Positions 62,397-64,000 of a stretch of 64,000 nucleotides of DNA are shown here, piece by piece. A program made the translations under genes and the position numbers. Under the pieces are notes generated by a model, which was not told the origin of the DNA, did no database searches, and saw nothing but the letters and a program-made list of their open reading frames with translations. Numbering within the stretch: the stretch's first letter is position 1; every line of letters starts with the position of its first letter. Source of the stretch: Incurvaria masculella (lineage: Eukaryota > Arthropoda > Insecta > Lepidoptera > Incurvariidae). The stretch lies in contig OX335656.1 of the NCBI GenBank assembly GCA_946894095.1, forward strand, positions 635,001-699,000. Reading direction: 5' to 3'.

Positions 62397-63790
62397 CTGC
62401 GACGCCATAGTTATATTGACACTCTAGCTCACTATTCAAACTATATATTGTGACGTTAGCCCGGAGCCCTCGCTTTTGCGGAGGCCCGGTCTACCGTCAT
62501 CACACGTCACCACTCCAAATAAAGTGATGGAAGTTAAATGAAAGATGTACCTTTTGGGGTAGCCGAGCCAAGTCGAGCCAAGCCGAGCAAAGTGATGCTT
62601 ACTGTATCACGTTAGCCAGGAGCTAAGTGAGCTTGTAAGTTTATTTCTTCTCAATTTTTGAAAAGTTTTAATGTTAGTTTATTTTTAAACACTTCTGTAT
62701 ATCTATAAAACTCATGTGAAATTTAACAAGTAAGTACTTAGATTGCACTATTCTTGAGAAATACCTGGGATATTTACTTAGTCTTAGTTTACTTTATGCA
62801 CTTTTTCTACAAGATTTAATGAAGTAACAATTAGTTACCATTTATTTGCTTTACCCTTAATTTACCCTATTCAAAATTTTTTATATTACCACTTTATGCA
62901 ACGGTGTGTCGTACCTCTGCAGCGAGCCTAATCTCTGTCATTTGTAGTGAGGGTAGACATAAATCTCCGGTTAGACATTAGAATGTACCCAAGCATTGAT
63001 TGTGATTGTGACTGTTATGTTTGTAAAACACAAAATCAGTGTGTAGGTAAACATTGTTGAACATAACTAGCCTACCACTTATAATACAGCCTTTGGGCCA
63101 GTTTAAGTGGTAGCGAATATTATTTGTTGTTTATATTTGTGTGAATAAATAAAATAAATAAATAAATAAAATAAAAATAAAAGTACTACCAGGGACAGGG
63201 AAAAGGAATAACACTGTTTTTTATAAAGAATCAAAATTATAGTTTATTTAGAACAAAATGTAGGTACTAGTTATACAATGGCAAAAACTCAAAACAAAAT
63301 GGTTTCTCCGGGGGACAAACACTGGGCTCAAGGGTATAATAATGTTATTTTGTGAGCGTCTAATCTGAGCAAGCTCAGTAAAGCGAATGCTGGGATAGCA
63401 TTCGCTTAGGACTCGTACCTACTTACATGTACACATATGCATGCATACGGTAAACAACATAGTGCTGCGCTAACATCACATTCCCAAACTCTTCAGCTTT
63501 ATTATAATAGTGATATCGATAGTGTATCGATGAAAAGTCGAACTTAAAATATGTTCTAAAGCTGGTTAAGTTCAAAAAGATCTTAGTATTGGCTAGGTCT
63601 CAACCTGCAACTCCGGCCTTGCCAAAATCGGATTCAAACAGTCGGCTTTTCCCAAAGTTCGGAGTAATTCGTAAACTAACCGACCACAAGTCCCACCCCT
63701 TACTATGCAAAGCTGTAAGATGCAAAAGCAAATTAGATTTATATCAAGACTATTGTTTTGATTATCGCTTGAAGCAAAATAATCATTTTT
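62397..63790. other. Intron upstream of exon 1; no exon found
   Basis: AT-rich apart from a CCCGG-containing stretch at 62455-62510. An AAATA/AATAA microsatellite lies at 63143-63181. I looked for the N-terminal Rme-8 coding sequence on the minus strand and did not see it. Confidence 0.5.
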
Positions 63791-64000
63791 AGGGTTCCGT
63801 ACCCAAAGGGTACTAACGGAACCCTATTACTAAGCCTCCGCTTTCCGTCCGTCCGTCTGTCACAGGGCTGTGAACCGTAATGTAATGTAATGTCATCATG
63901 AACCGTAATAAGAAGGCAGCTGACATTTTTAAAGTGGGTAAGTATTTTGCCGCTACAACAACACAAAACAAAAAACGTGATTGTTTTGTGTTAAATCTTG
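63791..64000 (-). repeat. Lepidopteran-type dispersed repeat, runs off the window
   Basis: AGGGTTCCGTACCCAAAGGG, ACTAAGCCTCCGCTTTCCGT and TTTTGCCGCTACAACA-like sequence in reverse. A duplicated GTAATGTAATGTCATCATGA interrupts it. The 5' part lies beyond 64000. Confidence 0.75.

Overview
The window looks like nuclear DNA of an insect, most likely a moth or butterfly. GC-rich coding exons sit in AT-rich introns packed with SINEs, non-LTR retrotransposon remnants and short inverted-repeat DNA elements. Several repeat motifs (for example AACCGACTTCAAAAAAGGAG, and CGGCCAAGTGCGAGTC with GGGTACGGAACCCT) are ones I associate with Lepidoptera. The order-level assignment is inference from these motifs, not from a search.

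The right two thirds, from about 62.4 kb down to 19.6 kb, is one gene on the minus strand: the orthologue of Rme-8 (DNAJC13), an endosomal J-domain co-chaperone. I placed 33 coding exons, 6064 coding bases in all. Every junction has an AG acceptor and a GT donor, and the phase is continuous to the stop codon, giving 2020 residues. The family is roughly 2,240 residues in human, so the first ~250 residues (the N-terminal PH-like region) and the promoter lie past the right edge. The J domain with its HPD motif, the GYF-like module and four IWN-type repeats are all recognisable. Residue numbers in the entries count from the first complete codon in the window.

The left third (1-19.6 kb) is downstream of Rme-8. 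I recognise no host gene there, only repeats: an RTE-type fragment, SINEs, several TTAA-flanked MITEs, some nested or back to back, other inverted-repeat elements and a large foldback.

Introns hold a 5'-truncated, frameshifted Jockey-like element (21.6-23.9 kb), a second Jockey tail whose target duplication lies just past a splice donor (34.9-35.6 kb), and a TA-flanked element with very long inverted repeats (30.1-31.4 kb). They also hold a 74-bp tandem array (52.9-53.3 kb) and many SINE copies. The SINEs come in two forms that share one body, one with a tRNA-like head and one with a 5S-rRNA-like head.

The least expected observation is that three Rme-8 exons have a decayed partial copy in the adjacent intron. 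Several transposon fragments also lie within about 25 bases of functional splice sites. I found no CRISPR array, operon or other prokaryotic system.
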